Assembly (NCBI GenBank): GCA_037447655.1
Contig: JBBHKE010001101.1
Location: forward strand, 1 to 64,000
Source: Zygnema cylindricum
Lineage: Eukaryota > Streptophyta > Zygnematophyceae > Zygnematales > Zygnemataceae
Direction of reading: 5' to 3'
DNA: 64,000 nt
Made by a program: the position numbers and the translations under genes. The notes under the pieces are model-generated. The model saw nothing but the letters and a program-made list of their open reading frames with translations, was not told the DNA's origin and made no database searches. The first letter of the stretch is position 1. The number at the start of each line of letters is the position of its first letter. This document shows positions 9,584-20,164 of this stretch, piece by piece.

Positions 9584-10474
9584 GAAAAAGGCGACCCCTC
9601 TCCGAGAGTATCGTCAAAAGGTATGGTACTCGAGCAACCTTCGGTGTCCGCAGCTCGGAACCCACCTGACTCTTCTCGGTTCCAAACAGCAAAAAGTCTA
9701 AAATCACCCAAAAAGGAAGATAGTGCCAACTACCCGCCCGGAGTGTGATTTCCACAAAAGACAGATCCAAAACCAAGATGGCAATAGAGTCGAAACAACA
9801 CAAAGATTCTCCAAAAGAAGGTTTTTTGGAATTTCTGAGGGTTTTCACAGGAGACAGTACTGAAAAGCAACCTAACTCCTTCGACCCCAAGTGCCTTATA
9901 CATCAAAGTTTGTCATTTTGCAAGTCTGAAAGTCAAAGCTACGCTATTAACCAATGAGCCGCAAGCAAGTGTAATGGAACTGACACAAGACAAATTAATC
10001 CGTACTACACTTGGGTCAAAAATTTCTGCTCTGGACTGCGGCTAGATCCGCGGCCGGAAGTAATTATTTAGTCCCCTATTTTAAGACAAAATCCTGAAAA
10101 TGACACTAACTTGTCAGACTTTGACTTAACGTAATTAAAGGACCAAAAGTCAGCTGAGCCGGAGCTTAATTCCTACTGACGGCTAACAACATAATCTAGA
10201 TGCAAATCCGGAAAGTTACGTGGCAATCTAGAATGTACCCCCCCACAGAGGCTGTTGGAAACTAGTCTAAGGTAACGGAATTGCAATCTTTGAAACGGTA
10301 GAACTTGGTTATTCGGCCTCCGTTAGACGCGAAATAAAGTGCGTTCCGCTCATTTAAGGAAATACAAGGATCTCGTCCGGCTTGTTGCACTCACTCCTCC
10401 GTACTCTGAAGACCGTAGAGCATAAAAAAGACCCGGAAATCCTTGATGATATAAAGTTATGCCTGAAAAGCACA
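9584..10474 (-). repeat. Gypsy copy 1 3' LTR (3' edge cut at the A1 junction)
   Basis: The block matches the + strand sequence at 31083-31990, for example the TGTGCTTTTCAGGCAT start, the GAGCGGAACGCACTTTAT block, the GGGGGGTACATT block and the GGCACTTGGGGTCGAAGG block. The end is lost where A1 internal sequence begins at 9583. The exact start (10474) is inferred from the first shared TG and is uncertain by about ten bases. Confidence 0.65.
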
Positions 10475-10928
10475 TGAGCTTCCCAGCTGTCGAGCGTGCC
10501 TGATTAACGTGAGGGAGGGGCCCACAGCCCGGAGTCTTCAACATTGGGGTCTTGCAAATAAATCCCGAATGCGAATGATTCTCAAAAAGGATGATCATGC
10601 TCACTGCTGCTCACATCCCTCCCATGGATATGCATGCAAAATAGGAGAGAGGCATGAGCAGGGAATAGGGAGGAGGGCAAGGGGGCAAGTGAAAGTTATC
10701 CCCTCCTCCTTCCTCTCCCCCCTGACCGGGGGAAGGGATTAGGGTCTCGACAATCGGGCTGATATCCCCAATTTCCCCCCCTCTTAGTCAACCGTGACTA
10801 AGATATGAAAACGATTACCCACTCCATTCGCAGTTCCCACAGAACCACATGCTAGAGGGTATATGGTGTGGCTCCCAAGAGGGGGGGAGACAGGCTGAAT
10901 GCCAACATTGACCACACTGATTGCAGAC
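10475..10928 (-). other. Gypsy copy 1 3' noncoding region
   Basis: Between the integrase C-terminal tail and the LTR there is no coding signal. On the - strand the region has purine runs (GGGGGGGAAATTGGGG and GGAAGGAGGAGGGGA) that could include the polypurine tract used to prime plus-strand synthesis, but the expected tract directly at the LTR border is not obvious. Confidence 0.4.
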
Positions 10929-12434
10929 CTATAGGTGGTGCAGCTGGGAAGACTGGCTGCAAGCTGAGGAACAGGAGGGAGGATCGACACTGTGAGTTAA
11001 GTGGAAAGTTGGTTCGTCTTCCAATCCCCGAAGATGGCAAGGGGCCACATTGATCTGATTCTCTTTAATTTGTCGACCATCTTTCCCCTCCAATGTAAGA
11101 ACCCCTTTGTTGGACACCTCGACCACTTTCAATATTACACTGCTGGCAGAAATATCCAGCGTGTCCTTCTTCTATTGCATTCGATATACAAAGTCTCCCG
11201 GCATAAATCGTCGCTGCCGAGGCACATAATTCCCACCCCAGCGCTGAGAATACCACAATTAATCTCGGTGTTGAGCCGCCTACAAATTGCCCATGGCGAG
11301 AGGCATCTCTCGGTGGAATACCTTGGCCCTGTCGTCGATCAGTTTTTCGACTGTCCCCTTGTCATCCATCTCCGGTAGGACCACCGCTTGGGCCGATGCA
11401 GCTCCGGGCAAGATGGGATGTCGTTCAAATAGAATAAAATAAGGGCTATAGGAGTGGAGAGAAGCCTGCCTGCTAAATCTGTAACCCATAGCAATCCAAG
11501 GCAATTTTTTGTCCCACTCCCCCAAATCTTCTTCCACGACATATATTCGTAGTGACCGCTTCACTGTCTGTACGCACCTTTCGGCTAAACCGTCGGCTTG
11601 AGGGTGGTCACGGCTGGTTAGCCGATGGTCGACCAAGCATTTTTCCAAGAGGTTAGAAAATTCTCCGGCAAATTTGGAGCCTGAGTCAGTTAGAACTTCC
11701 GCCGGCGCTCCAAATTCGGCCAGCACCCGTTGCAAAATTGCATCGCCAATTACCTTGGACTCCTTCCTGGGCAAAACCACCAACTCGATCCACTTGGAAA
11801 AATGTTCTATCATAACCAGCACAAAGCAGTTCCCCCGCCTGCTGGTCGGAAGGGGTCCCAAAAGATCCAACGACCACCGATAAAACATCCCTCAGATAGG
11901 CAGTGAGTGAAGCTCAGTCCCGCCCTTTTTGTCAAAAGCTGCGTTAATGCGATTGCTTGAGGAGCAAGTTCGCACAATTCGGTTGACTTGGGTCCGCAAC
12001 CCATGCCACCAATAAGAGCCCGTAACTAGGGAAGTGGTCCGCTTTTGCTCGAAGTGTCCACATTGCCAATGGCGATTAGAAATAAGAGTTTCTCGATCAG
12101 AGGGGGGAGGAACCACTTTCCTCGTATCGCCAGACCATTTCCGAAGGAGAATGCCTCTGTCCCAATCATAACAAACCATCGGGGTCTGTACCCGGGATAA
12201 GAGAACTCCAGTCAAGTGGGGAAGAGGGGACCCCTGCTGGATAGATTGGAGAGCATCGGGGTCGTTCCAAATGTCCTTCCGTCCGGCCCCTATTGGCGCC
12301 TGCCCCTCCATATCGGCAGAGAAAGTTGACAGTTCCCCCCCATTTTGGGGAAGCCATATGAAAACGGAGGAGGCTCGAATGATTCCTAAGCTGATCTCAA
12401 GGTCCTCATCATGCCGAGCTCCGGTAGAATCCAT
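10929..12434 (-). pseudogene. Gypsy copy 1 integrase
   Basis: The N-terminal zinc-binding part reads WQCGHFEQKRTTSLV with WWHGLRTQV, followed by a TGA at 11889-11891, probably from a CGA arginine codon. The core then gives RWSLDLLGPLP (first Asp), EVLTDSGSKF (second Asp) and HPQADGLAERCVQTVKR (Glu), the DDE triad that joins the cDNA ends to target DNA. The C-terminal tail ends near VAPCHL, a common plant gypsy ending. The core frame 11888-11280 is open. Confidence 0.85.
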
Positions 12435-13198
12435 GGTGGAGGGATCAGGATTCCGGCTAAGTTCGTTCGCATTCCCATGGATCTCCCTGCCCTATGAACA
12501 ATGTCGAAATCATATTCCTGCAGGATAAGAACCCATCTGAAGAGTTTGCCGGTCAACGTACTATTTTCCATGATCCATTTCAAGGGTTGGTGATCCGAAA
12601 TCAGTGTGAAATGGACTCCGTAAAAATAAGGTCGGAAATGCTGGATGGCCCAAACCGCTGCGAGTAACTCTCTGTGGTAACTGCTATAATTCCCCTCAGC
12701 GCTGTTGTTACTCTGGCTGGCGTAGGCCACCACATATTCAGCTCCGGCATTATCGACTTGAGCCAGAACCGCTCCCAATCCAAACCTGCTCCAATCAGTA
12801 TAATGGAGGAAAGGTCTTTGGTGATCAGTCATTCGAAGCACGGGGTGCTGCTTCAGAGCATCCTTCAAGAACTGGAAGGAGATCTGTTGTTCTTTGGCCC
12901 ACTGCCACTCTTGGTCCTTCCGCAGTAGCTGGTTAAGGGGCTGGGCGTGACTACTGAACTCTGGGATAAACCGCCGATAGTAATTGGCCAAACCCAGAAA
13001 AGTGCGAAGGGCCGAGATGTCCTGTGGTGGGGGAAAAGCGTCAAGAACTGCCACCTTGACCATGTGGGGACCCACAGTCCCGGGTGTCTCCTCATGTCCG
13101 AGGTAAATGATTTTCTGCACCCCAAAAATGCCTTTGCCCGGGTGACATTTCAAGCTCGCTGCTCGGAGTGCCCGAAGAACGATCTGGATATGCTCCAT
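12386..13198 (-). pseudogene. Gypsy copy 1 RNase H
   Basis: After the RT thumb (LGLANYYRRFIPEFSSHAQPLNQLL) comes a Ty3-type RNase H with LHYTDWSRFGLGAVLAQ, YHRELLAAVWAIQHFRPYF and FTLISDHQPLKWI, the first three catalytic acids. The last acid, usually in NADALSR after the HRAGRS motif, is lost in this copy (GMRTNLAGI). It overlaps the RT frame by about 50 bases in another frame, so one indel separates them. Confidence 0.85.
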
Positions 13199-13869
13199 GT
13201 TTCATCAAAAGTCTTTGAGAATATAATAACATCATCAATATAGCACCGGGCACACTCGATTCCTCGGAGTGCTTCGTCCATGGCCTCTTGGAATTTTACT
13301 GGTGCATTCTTAAGCCCGAAGGGCATGTAAATCCATTCATATAGTCTGGAACCCGCCCAAAATGCAGTTCTCTCCCGGTGCTTTGGTTCTATTGCAATCT
13401 GGTGGAAACCATTCTTCATGTCCAGAGTGGAATATATAGTGGCGCCTACAAGAGAGTCGAATATCTCTTGCGGAGTCGGCATCGGATACCGGTCAGAGAT
13501 GGGGGCCGTGTTCTGCATGCGATAGTCTCCACACGTCCGGAAATGTACAGTTTTCCCGGACGAGACTTTTTTGGGAGGGAGGATTGTCCAGGAAGCGAAC
13601 CCATAAAGTCCGGTACTTTCTTGAACCAATCCGGCTTCCACCAAGGTCAGGACTTTAGCCGTGATGAATTTCTTTTCCTTGAAACTGAGAAGATACTGCT
13701 TCTGCCAAACAGTAACCATCTCGTCGATCAAATCAATTCGGAAGGGTGTTCCTTTGTAGATACTGACGTCTGTTTTTGACCATGAGAACACCTGTATGTT
13801 TTCGGCCAACAGCTCCGAGATTCGCGCCTTCTGTTGAGGGTCCAATTGCTCCCCCAGGGTCCTATCCAT
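13150..13869 (-). pseudogene. Gypsy copy 1 reverse transcriptase
   Basis: A 239-residue open frame contains the RT fingers and palm: TCGDYRMQNTAPISDRYPMP, YSTLDMKNGFHQIAI, MPFGLKNAPVKFQ and the catalytic CYIDDVIIFSK. This is the Ty3/gypsy pattern. The part before it (QQKARISELLAENIQVFSW) is the usual pre-RT segment. The domain runs into RNase H in a shifted frame. Confidence 0.9.
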
Positions 13870-14419
13870 TTTCCCTGGCTCAACGGCAGCCCAAGCTTCC
13901 AGCGGTCTACCCAGAGGTTAATGTCAAATTCCAACCCTACCGCTGGATCTGCCCCTATCTCTCTGGCTAGTACACTGCTGCTGACAACTTCCGCTAAGCT
14001 TTCACCATCGGAGCCGCTGTCTCCCCCCAGTAGGAAAACCTGCGAGGGTAAAATGTGAAGTTTGGTTTTTCTTCTCCTTTCTCTCCCCCCCTCAAGCGCA
14101 AAGTTGCCTGCACCGCTAATAACTGAGGAGCTTCAAGGTAAATAGCTCTCGATTCCGGGGACGTGAAATTGGAAAAGGAGAGTGCTGTCAAGCGCGTGTG
14201 GATCTTCGGCACATTTGCACTCCTAGGAGTTCCGGGGCTTCATTCCACTTGGGACGGACTCTAGCGTACTGAGAAGGAAGAGGACAATCAGCCGGATCAG
14301 ATCTTTCTATTTTCATCCTGGAACACTACGCACTTTAGTTCACCTTAAACGGAGGTCGACCTGAGGAGTTAGTCCGGTGCAAAGTGTCTGATCCATTATA
14401 GTGTGTGTTCTATGTAGCT
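13870..14419 (-). other. Gypsy copy 1 spacer between DNMT and RT
   Basis: No long frame is open here. In the frames readable on the - strand there are low-complexity Lys/Pro-rich pieces and nothing I can assign to a domain. It is probably the decayed linker between the methyltransferase and the RT. Confidence 0.4.
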
Positions 14420-15308
14420 CTAGTAGAGGGATACCTTAGAGAACGACACGTCACATTTGGAGAGTGCTTTCCTTGGGAATCCCGGTTTGTTGCACCAGAA
14501 GAAAGGTTGGCGGTCGGGTCGAGTCACTGGTCTGGCTATTCTACCTTCCCGAAGTATTTGCTGGACGGAAATTTTCGGGTCAGGGATTTCCTTCTCCAAC
14601 AGTTGTCGGAGAACTTGAATCGGGATCATGTTGGTCCAATATGCCCAGACTTGGTGTGCCAAGGATCCCAGCTGTGCGGCGTCGAAATTTAATGGAGCCC
14701 CTAAAATCCGGGTTACGTGATTCCAGCTGTCCGCAACCTGTTTTCGTTTATCATTTCCTCGGTGGACATTTTCCAGAACGTACCCCACCGGCGTCTCCTG
14801 GAGCTGTTGAAGCCACGAGATTAACTCGATCAACCAAAAAAAAGGTTCCACTTCTGCAGTCTTGGTGCCCTTTTCCTTGTCCTGCTAGGGAGTATCCTTG
14901 ACAAGGCTAGCCTGCCAACACCAAATCCACTCTTCCCAAACTGGCCATGTGGGTCGCCATGATGTTTTCTACATTGTGGGGAAGACTACGGTGAGCTTTG
15001 GAGAAGGCTGATACTGGAAGCTGTTGAGGATATAGGTGATGAAGTTGGTGGAGGCCATGTTCGCTGACCGCCCTAGCCTCGGGAGATACTTCCACGGCTG
15101 TGTATGACTCCACCAAATATCATGTTTTCAAGACCGCTTCCAAATCAGAACTAATTCCTGAAAATAGAGATAAAATACGCAGTCCGGAATCGGGAACTGC
15201 CAATGACACCACTTGTCGATTGAATTCCTTGTTACTGCTCTTGGGTTTGGAAGCATTAGACGGTGAGGTAGCTTCCTTCAACGTCAAGGCTGAAAATGCC
15301 TGATCCAC
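14420..15308 (-). pseudogene. Cytosine-5 DNA methyltransferase domain inside gypsy copy 1
   Basis: Motifs appear in order on the - strand: motif I (GLRILSLFSGIS, about 15180) for S-adenosylmethionine binding, a segment ending VDLVLAG, motif IV PCQGYSLAGQG (about 14890) with the catalytic cysteine, motif VI GYVLENVHRG (about 14780), and motif VIII (FDAAQLGSLAHQVWAYWTN, about 14660), where the usual two arginines read Gln and Trp. The enzyme would transfer methyl groups to cytosine in DNA. A TGA (15117-15119), a TAG beside motif IV and a one-base expansion of a T run near 14840 break the frame. Length and motif VIII wording suggest a compact DNMT3/DRM-like catalytic core, but the subfamily is uncertain. 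A second copy in gypsy 2 shows the domain belongs to the element. Confidence 0.85.
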
Positions 15309-15577
15309 TCCCCACCGGAGTTTTGCTACCTGTAATAATCTATTCTGATATTCCTCTTCCCACCGCCCGGAAATTGGGAATTGCTAGATTTCTTTGGCGA
15401 TATCGGTGGAACTGCCAAACAGTTCCGTCGAAGATTATGTTGTGTACACCAGGTAGCATCTAGACATTGGGACATTTGTCTTTCCCCGGTTCCATAAATC
15501 CAGAGGGACAACCACTTTGGTTCCTTCCTGATTTTTGGGGTCCCGGACGGTACACTGCTCTTTCCACAGGCTCAAAC
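15309..15577 (-). other. Gypsy copy 1 spacer between protease and DNMT
   Basis: This part has short, shifted frames only. On the - strand a GGGGKRN-type basic patch is readable. The corresponding segment is present in gypsy copy 2 at 46390-46600, so it belongs to the element. No domain recognised. Confidence 0.4.
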
Positions 15578-16129
15578 TTATATTGAGTCGGGTCCAAGTG
15601 GCCATTCCCAACAAGATTTCGAATTGAGTCCCTCCACAACCAAGAAGGGGAGCTCAATTTTCACCCGTTGGCCTCCGTCATTCGAAAACTCGATATCCAT
15701 GGCCTTGATTATCCCATGGACTGGTTGACTGCCGCTACTTACGGTGCTTAAGCAGATGTTGCTTGGGCATATTTCGGGCCGGAGTTCCTCGGGCATCTTC
15801 TGCAAAGCAAAGGTGGTAATGAGGTTGGGGAGAGCTCGAGTGTCAACCACAACGTCGTGGTATCCCCCGTATCCGTTGAGCGTGACGTTCCCGGTTCTGT
15901 TCAGTATGAGAGCCACGGATAAGGCTTTGTAGTCCCTATCCACTATAGGGGTTTTAGGATCGTTGAACAAAAATAATGCGGTTGGCGGAGTGGTCTTGTC
16001 TACCCCCCCCTTTCTAGAGTGGATCTCCTCACCCAATGATTGAATGAGGATTTCTTCAGGCAAGTTGTGGGACGAGGCTAGAGTCTTCACGTGTGTGAGA
16101 GCATAGGGCATGAGGTGCCGGACTAGCAT
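15578..16129 (-). pseudogene. Gypsy copy 1 protease-like domain
   Basis: The open frame of 183 residues has a retropepsin-like core: YGGYHDVVVDTRALPNLIT, then hydrophobic FSNDGGQRVKIELPFLVVEG. In aspartic proteases the motif is D-T/S-G; here the third residue is Arg (codon CGA). In gypsy copy 2 the same codon is TGA and the Asp is Asn. Context (between Gag and DNMT/RT) supports a protease that would cut the polyprotein. The preceding MPYALTHV segment is probably the end of Gag. Confidence 0.7.
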
Positions 16130-17580
16130 GACAGCCGGCTTGGAGGAGGGAAGTGTTGCTTTTGGTGAAGATGGAGATGAGTTCGGCTCCTGCTGATCCT
16201 GATCTTGTCCTACTTGCTCACTCTCTGAGCCAAAATCTAGAACTGGAGGTGTTTGGGGAGCATCATTCTACGGGCGTTCGGCCATATATTTATGAAACCA
16301 GTCCTGATTCTCTTTTTTCTCTTGTTCCAGTTCCTCCTTCTCTCGCTGCTCTTTCTCGTTCTTGTAATTTTCGAAACCGGGAGGCAATTTAGGTTTGGGA
16401 GGAAGAGATGGCTGGTGAGTGGGCTTAATTCCTAAGCCGATGTCGCTATTCAATATTACGGCTTGGGGAGTAAATGACAAAGGCCCCGTAGCTTTCCGGT
16501 TGTGATCCCTCTGACCCATTTTTTGTCAGTCCTGTCTATGCATCGAGGTGGAGTTGCGAAGTTGGCGACGACTGTCTCCTACCCCAACATTCCAAGCTCC
16601 GGCCGGGAAGCTACGGGCATCGTGGGCATTAGGGGGTTCTAAATCCCAACCCAATAAGTCGTTATCATTGGCACCCTTTGTGCTTTGAAGCTCAAGCTCC
16701 GCAAGCTTCTGTAGCAACTCCTGTCTTTGCCTTTGGAGTCGTTGGGTGGCTGTAAGAGGTGCAGGTCCTGAAGAAGATCACAAGCGGAGGGCAGCTAACT
16801 CTGCAGCCATCGTGGCCAACTGCTGACTTTCTTGCTGTATAATGATCTCCGGCGTAAACTTTGCCGGAGCAGCCGGAAATCGCTCAAGTATTTCCGGTGT
16901 TGGCATAAGTTAGCGCCCCCACGGGTAAAGGAGTTGGAGGGGTAGAGGATTAACGGCGGTTTCCCATTCCCCAGTAAATAAAGCAAACTGCATCATTTCT
17001 TTTGGTATTCCATTTTTCCAGAAACATTGCCCTTCCTTATGGCCCAGAAATCCACAAGCTTCGCACTAGGCGCCCTTGGTAGTATATTTACTCCGGATTT
17101 CGTTGGAGATTTGGGCATCATCATACTTGGGAAGTTTGATCTGCCGCAACTGAGATTGGGACATCTTAGAGGTTTCGCTCCGTGGAGTTGGACAGTAAGT
17201 TTCTTTGGTTACCGGTGTGTTGTCCTCTCCCCTCCCCCCCTTGAGCCTTTCTTGCTGTTTCAAGGTTCTTTTTGCACGTTCTTTCTCCCATTCTTTAAGT
17301 TTCAAAGCCAGCTCCGGTTTAAGTTTTCTGGTGCAATGCTTCCACCCATGACCCGGTTGCTGATAATTCAGGCAATTATAGAGAAATACCTGCTCATCTG
17401 CTCCCATAGCTAGCTCTGACCCGCTGTGAGCTACTTGCTTCCCTTTAAGCTTTCGAAGAGCTTAAAGTTCAGCCTGTTCCTCCTTATTCAAAGAGGTCTC
17501 CCCGACGAATCCTGCCAAATTTGCTCGGGCCTTGCCAGTCACGACCTTCTCCCTTGCATCACTATGGACGAAGTGGTCAT
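16130..17580 (-). pseudogene. Gypsy copy 1 gag C-terminal half with two zinc knuckles
   Basis: On the - strand the first knuckle is degraded (CLNYQQPGHGWKHC, second Cys now Tyr; near 17372), while the second is canonical CCHC (CEACGFLGHKEGQC, near 17040-17080). Between them is a Lys/Glu-rich helix (LKLKEWEKERAKRTLKQQ). Downstream follow a coiled-coil-like LQRQRQELLQKLAELELQ stretch and a Glu/Lys-rich segment before PGFENY. Several stops interrupt the frame. Zinc knuckles bind genomic RNA during packaging. The frame is cut at 17580 by a rearrangement. Confidence 0.75.
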
Positions 17581-17599
17581 CTAGATACCCAAAATATAT
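17581..17599 (-). other. Junction filler from copia B RT
   Basis: The - strand sequence ATATATTTTGGGTATC is the 'YILGI' stretch of the copia B RT. It is joined on one side to gypsy gag (GACCACTTCGTCC) and on the other to a different part of B RT. It marks a rearrangement breakpoint. Confidence 0.6.
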
Positions 17600-17645
17600 G
17601 GTTGTGTCTTTTCTCCCTCTTGCTTTTGTCGAAACTCCATTGGAG

Positions 17646-18752
17646 TTAAACATCCTTTTGCCCCCCGCATTCTATAATATCTAACATGTTTCTAATAGCC
17701 TCTTTTTGAGTCAATTTTATTACTTTCTTATTTCTGTCTCTCTCTACTTGGATACCCAAAATATATTTTGCCTCACCGAGGTCTTTCATCTCGAACGGTG
17801 AGTTTAGAGCAGTTTTGATTTTGTTAATTTCAGCCATTGATTTGCTAATTAATAGCAAATCATCTACATATACTGCTATAAACACTATCCCATTTTCACC
17901 TTTTAGAACGTAGACAGAGTGATCAGAACTTATCCTTTGAAATCCTAGACTAGTCAGGAATTCATCAAGCTTTATATTCCACTGTCTGGGGGCCTGTTTT
18001 AGGCCGTACAAAGATTTTAACAACTTGCATACTAAGTGCTCTTTTCCTGGTTCCACATACTTTTCAAGCTGCAAAATGTAAATGGTCTCTTTTAGTTCTC
18101 CATGTAAAAAGGCCGTTTTTACATCCATCTGATAAATTTCCATATCTTTTATAGCAGCTAGGGACAGCAAGATCCTAACTGTTGGAAATCTTACAACCGG
18201 AGAAAATGTTTCTTCAAAATCCATTCCTTCCTTTTGATTGTACCCTTTCGCCACAAGTGTGGCCTTATAGCGTTCAATGGTGTTATCGGGACTTAACTTC
18301 ACCTTGAATACCCATTTGCTGCCGATCGCTTTTCGGTTCGGAGGAAGGTCCACAAGCTCCCATGTTTGAGCCTCCATGATCAACTTCATTTCGTCGTTTG
18401 CCGCCTCAATCCAGTGATTCCGCTCTGGTGATGAGAAGGCCTCTTGGATGGTCAAGGGCTCCCCTGAGCTGCCGAGTAGGCAATGTGAGAGCTTGCTTGC
18501 AGGTGGCTGCTTGATCTTCTTCCCCCCGGAAATTCTAGGGCTGAGATCGTCGGATGCCGCGCATTGCGCTGATTGCGCTGATTGCGCTGGTTGCGATCCG
18601 TGTCTTGCTGATTGCGCTGGTTGCGATCCGTGTGTTCCTGATTGCGCTGTTGGTCCGTCTGGACCCGAAGTTGGTGAGGAACTTGGAGAGAGTCTGACTC
18701 CGGAGTCATTACCGGAGTTTGTGGAATCTGCGGGACAATTTCCTGCATGCAA
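17646..18752 (-). pseudogene. Copia B1 reverse transcriptase (truncated)
   Basis: A 368-residue open frame begins in the repetitive integrase/RT linker and carries SKWVFKVKLSPDNTIERYKA, FEETFSPVVRFPTVR, YQMDVKTAFLHGELKE, LYGLKQAPRQWN and the catalytic AVYVDDLLLISK. It ends shortly after KLTQKEAIRNML. The linker DNA (18560-18650) is made of short tandem repeats rich in Asn, Gln and Arg codons, and the integrase and RT frames overlap there in different phases, so an indel in the repeat separates them. Confidence 0.85.
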
Positions 18753-20164
18753 TCTAAGATGACATACTCCTGTACTTTTTGTTGCTTTTGCTGCTCTGTC
18801 ATTTGAAATAAATCTATGGAGTCTAGTTCATCTTTAACAATGATGTTTCTAGCTACAACTATTTTCTGCCTTTCAAACACAAAGACTCTATAACCTTTTG
18901 AGTGATCATCATATCCTAACAGAATACCCGGTAATCCCTTCGGTTCCATTTTCCATCTATCTGTAGACGTATCCAATATAAAGCATTGACTACCAAAGAC
19001 CTTGAAATGGCTAACATCTGGTTTGCTACTTGTCCAGATTTCGTAAGGAGTTGTTTCTACCGATCTTGATCCTATCCTATTTTTAATATAAACTGCACAA
19101 TTTAGAGCCTCAGCCCAGAAATTTGGATCCACTGTTTTATCTGCGAGCATAGATCTAGAGCTTTCCGTGAGAGTTCTATTCAGTCTTTCTGACACCTCAT
19201 TTTGTTCCGGTGAATATGGAACAGTTAATAGATGACTAATGCCTTCCTCGAGTAAAAAGGTTTCAAATTCTTTCGATGTATATTCACCACCATTGTCCGA
19301 TCTGAGCTGCAAAATAGATGAATTATGAAGTTTTTCAGCCCATGCTTTATAGTGTTTGAAGTGACCAAACACTTCACTCTTCTCGTTCATGAAGTAAACT
19401 TTTGTAAACCTGGAGAAATCATCTGTGAAGGTGACCATATATTTCATCCCTCCGGTAGATGGAACCTTCGCAGGACCAAAGACATCTGAATGAATTTGTT
19501 GTAAAAGTTTCGTTGATCGATGCTCAGACTCCTTAGGAAATGGTAATTTGTGGATTTTGCCTAAAGCGCAACCATCGGAAGTTTTGACCGGCCCATCTGT
19601 GATTGATTCACCCTCTATTTTTCCAGCAATGACCATTTTCCTCAAACTATCATAATTAACATGGCCTAATCTTTTATGCCACAACTCATCTGAGTGCAAA
19701 ACATCGGAGTACAAAACATCATTCTCTTTTGTATTAGCCATATCCATGTGATACATCTTGCTACTATCTCTAGTACCTGTAACCGCAACCTTGCCATTTT
19801 TGCTAACAACCTGCCGACCATTTTTCAAATTAACCTCAAAGCCTTTGCTCTTTACCAACGACGTAGAAAACAGATTTTTCTTAAAGTCAGGCACAAATAA
19901 GACATTGTGAAGAGTCCTTTCAATTGATTTTCCTTCTGCATCAACTAGTAAGGACACATCACCCACAGCACGAGTTTGGACACTCATTCCACAAGCATAA
20001 TAAATATTTTTCTCCGGCGTTGCTTTCAGATTTTTGAAGATGGTCTTGTTCCAGCACATGTGGGCTGACGCTCCTGTATCCATTATCCATCCAGGGTCCG
20101 TGGCACCCTCCATTGCAGCCACCATAGCGAATAGATCCGTATCGTTCTCCGTAGAAACCGTCAA
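18452..20164 (-). pseudogene. Copia B1 protease and integrase (570-residue open frame)
   Basis: The frame contains the protease motif WIMDTGASAHMC near residues 28-39, the integrase zinc finger (HKRLGHVNYDSLRKM ... CALGK, with one Cys replaced by Ser), and the triad positions in HSDVFGPAKV, LRSDNGGEYTS and QNEVSERLNRT. The wording differs clearly from family A, so B is a separate copia lineage. It is fused to gag upstream through TDLFAM and to RT downstream through a repetitive linker. Confidence 0.85.

Larger units (their letters stand above)
9584..17580 (-). mobile_element. Ty3/gypsy element with DNMT domain, copy 1 (3' portion)
   Basis: On the - strand the order is gag C-terminus with two zinc knuckles, protease-like domain, cytosine-5 DNA methyltransferase, RT, RNase H, integrase and 3' LTR. 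RT before integrase is the Ty3/gypsy order. The 5' LTR and gag N-terminus are not adjacent; a matching 5' portion that stops at the same codon lies on the + strand at 31083-35242. The element is defective, with several CGA to TGA and other nonsense changes, but every pol domain is recognisable. Confidence 0.85.
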
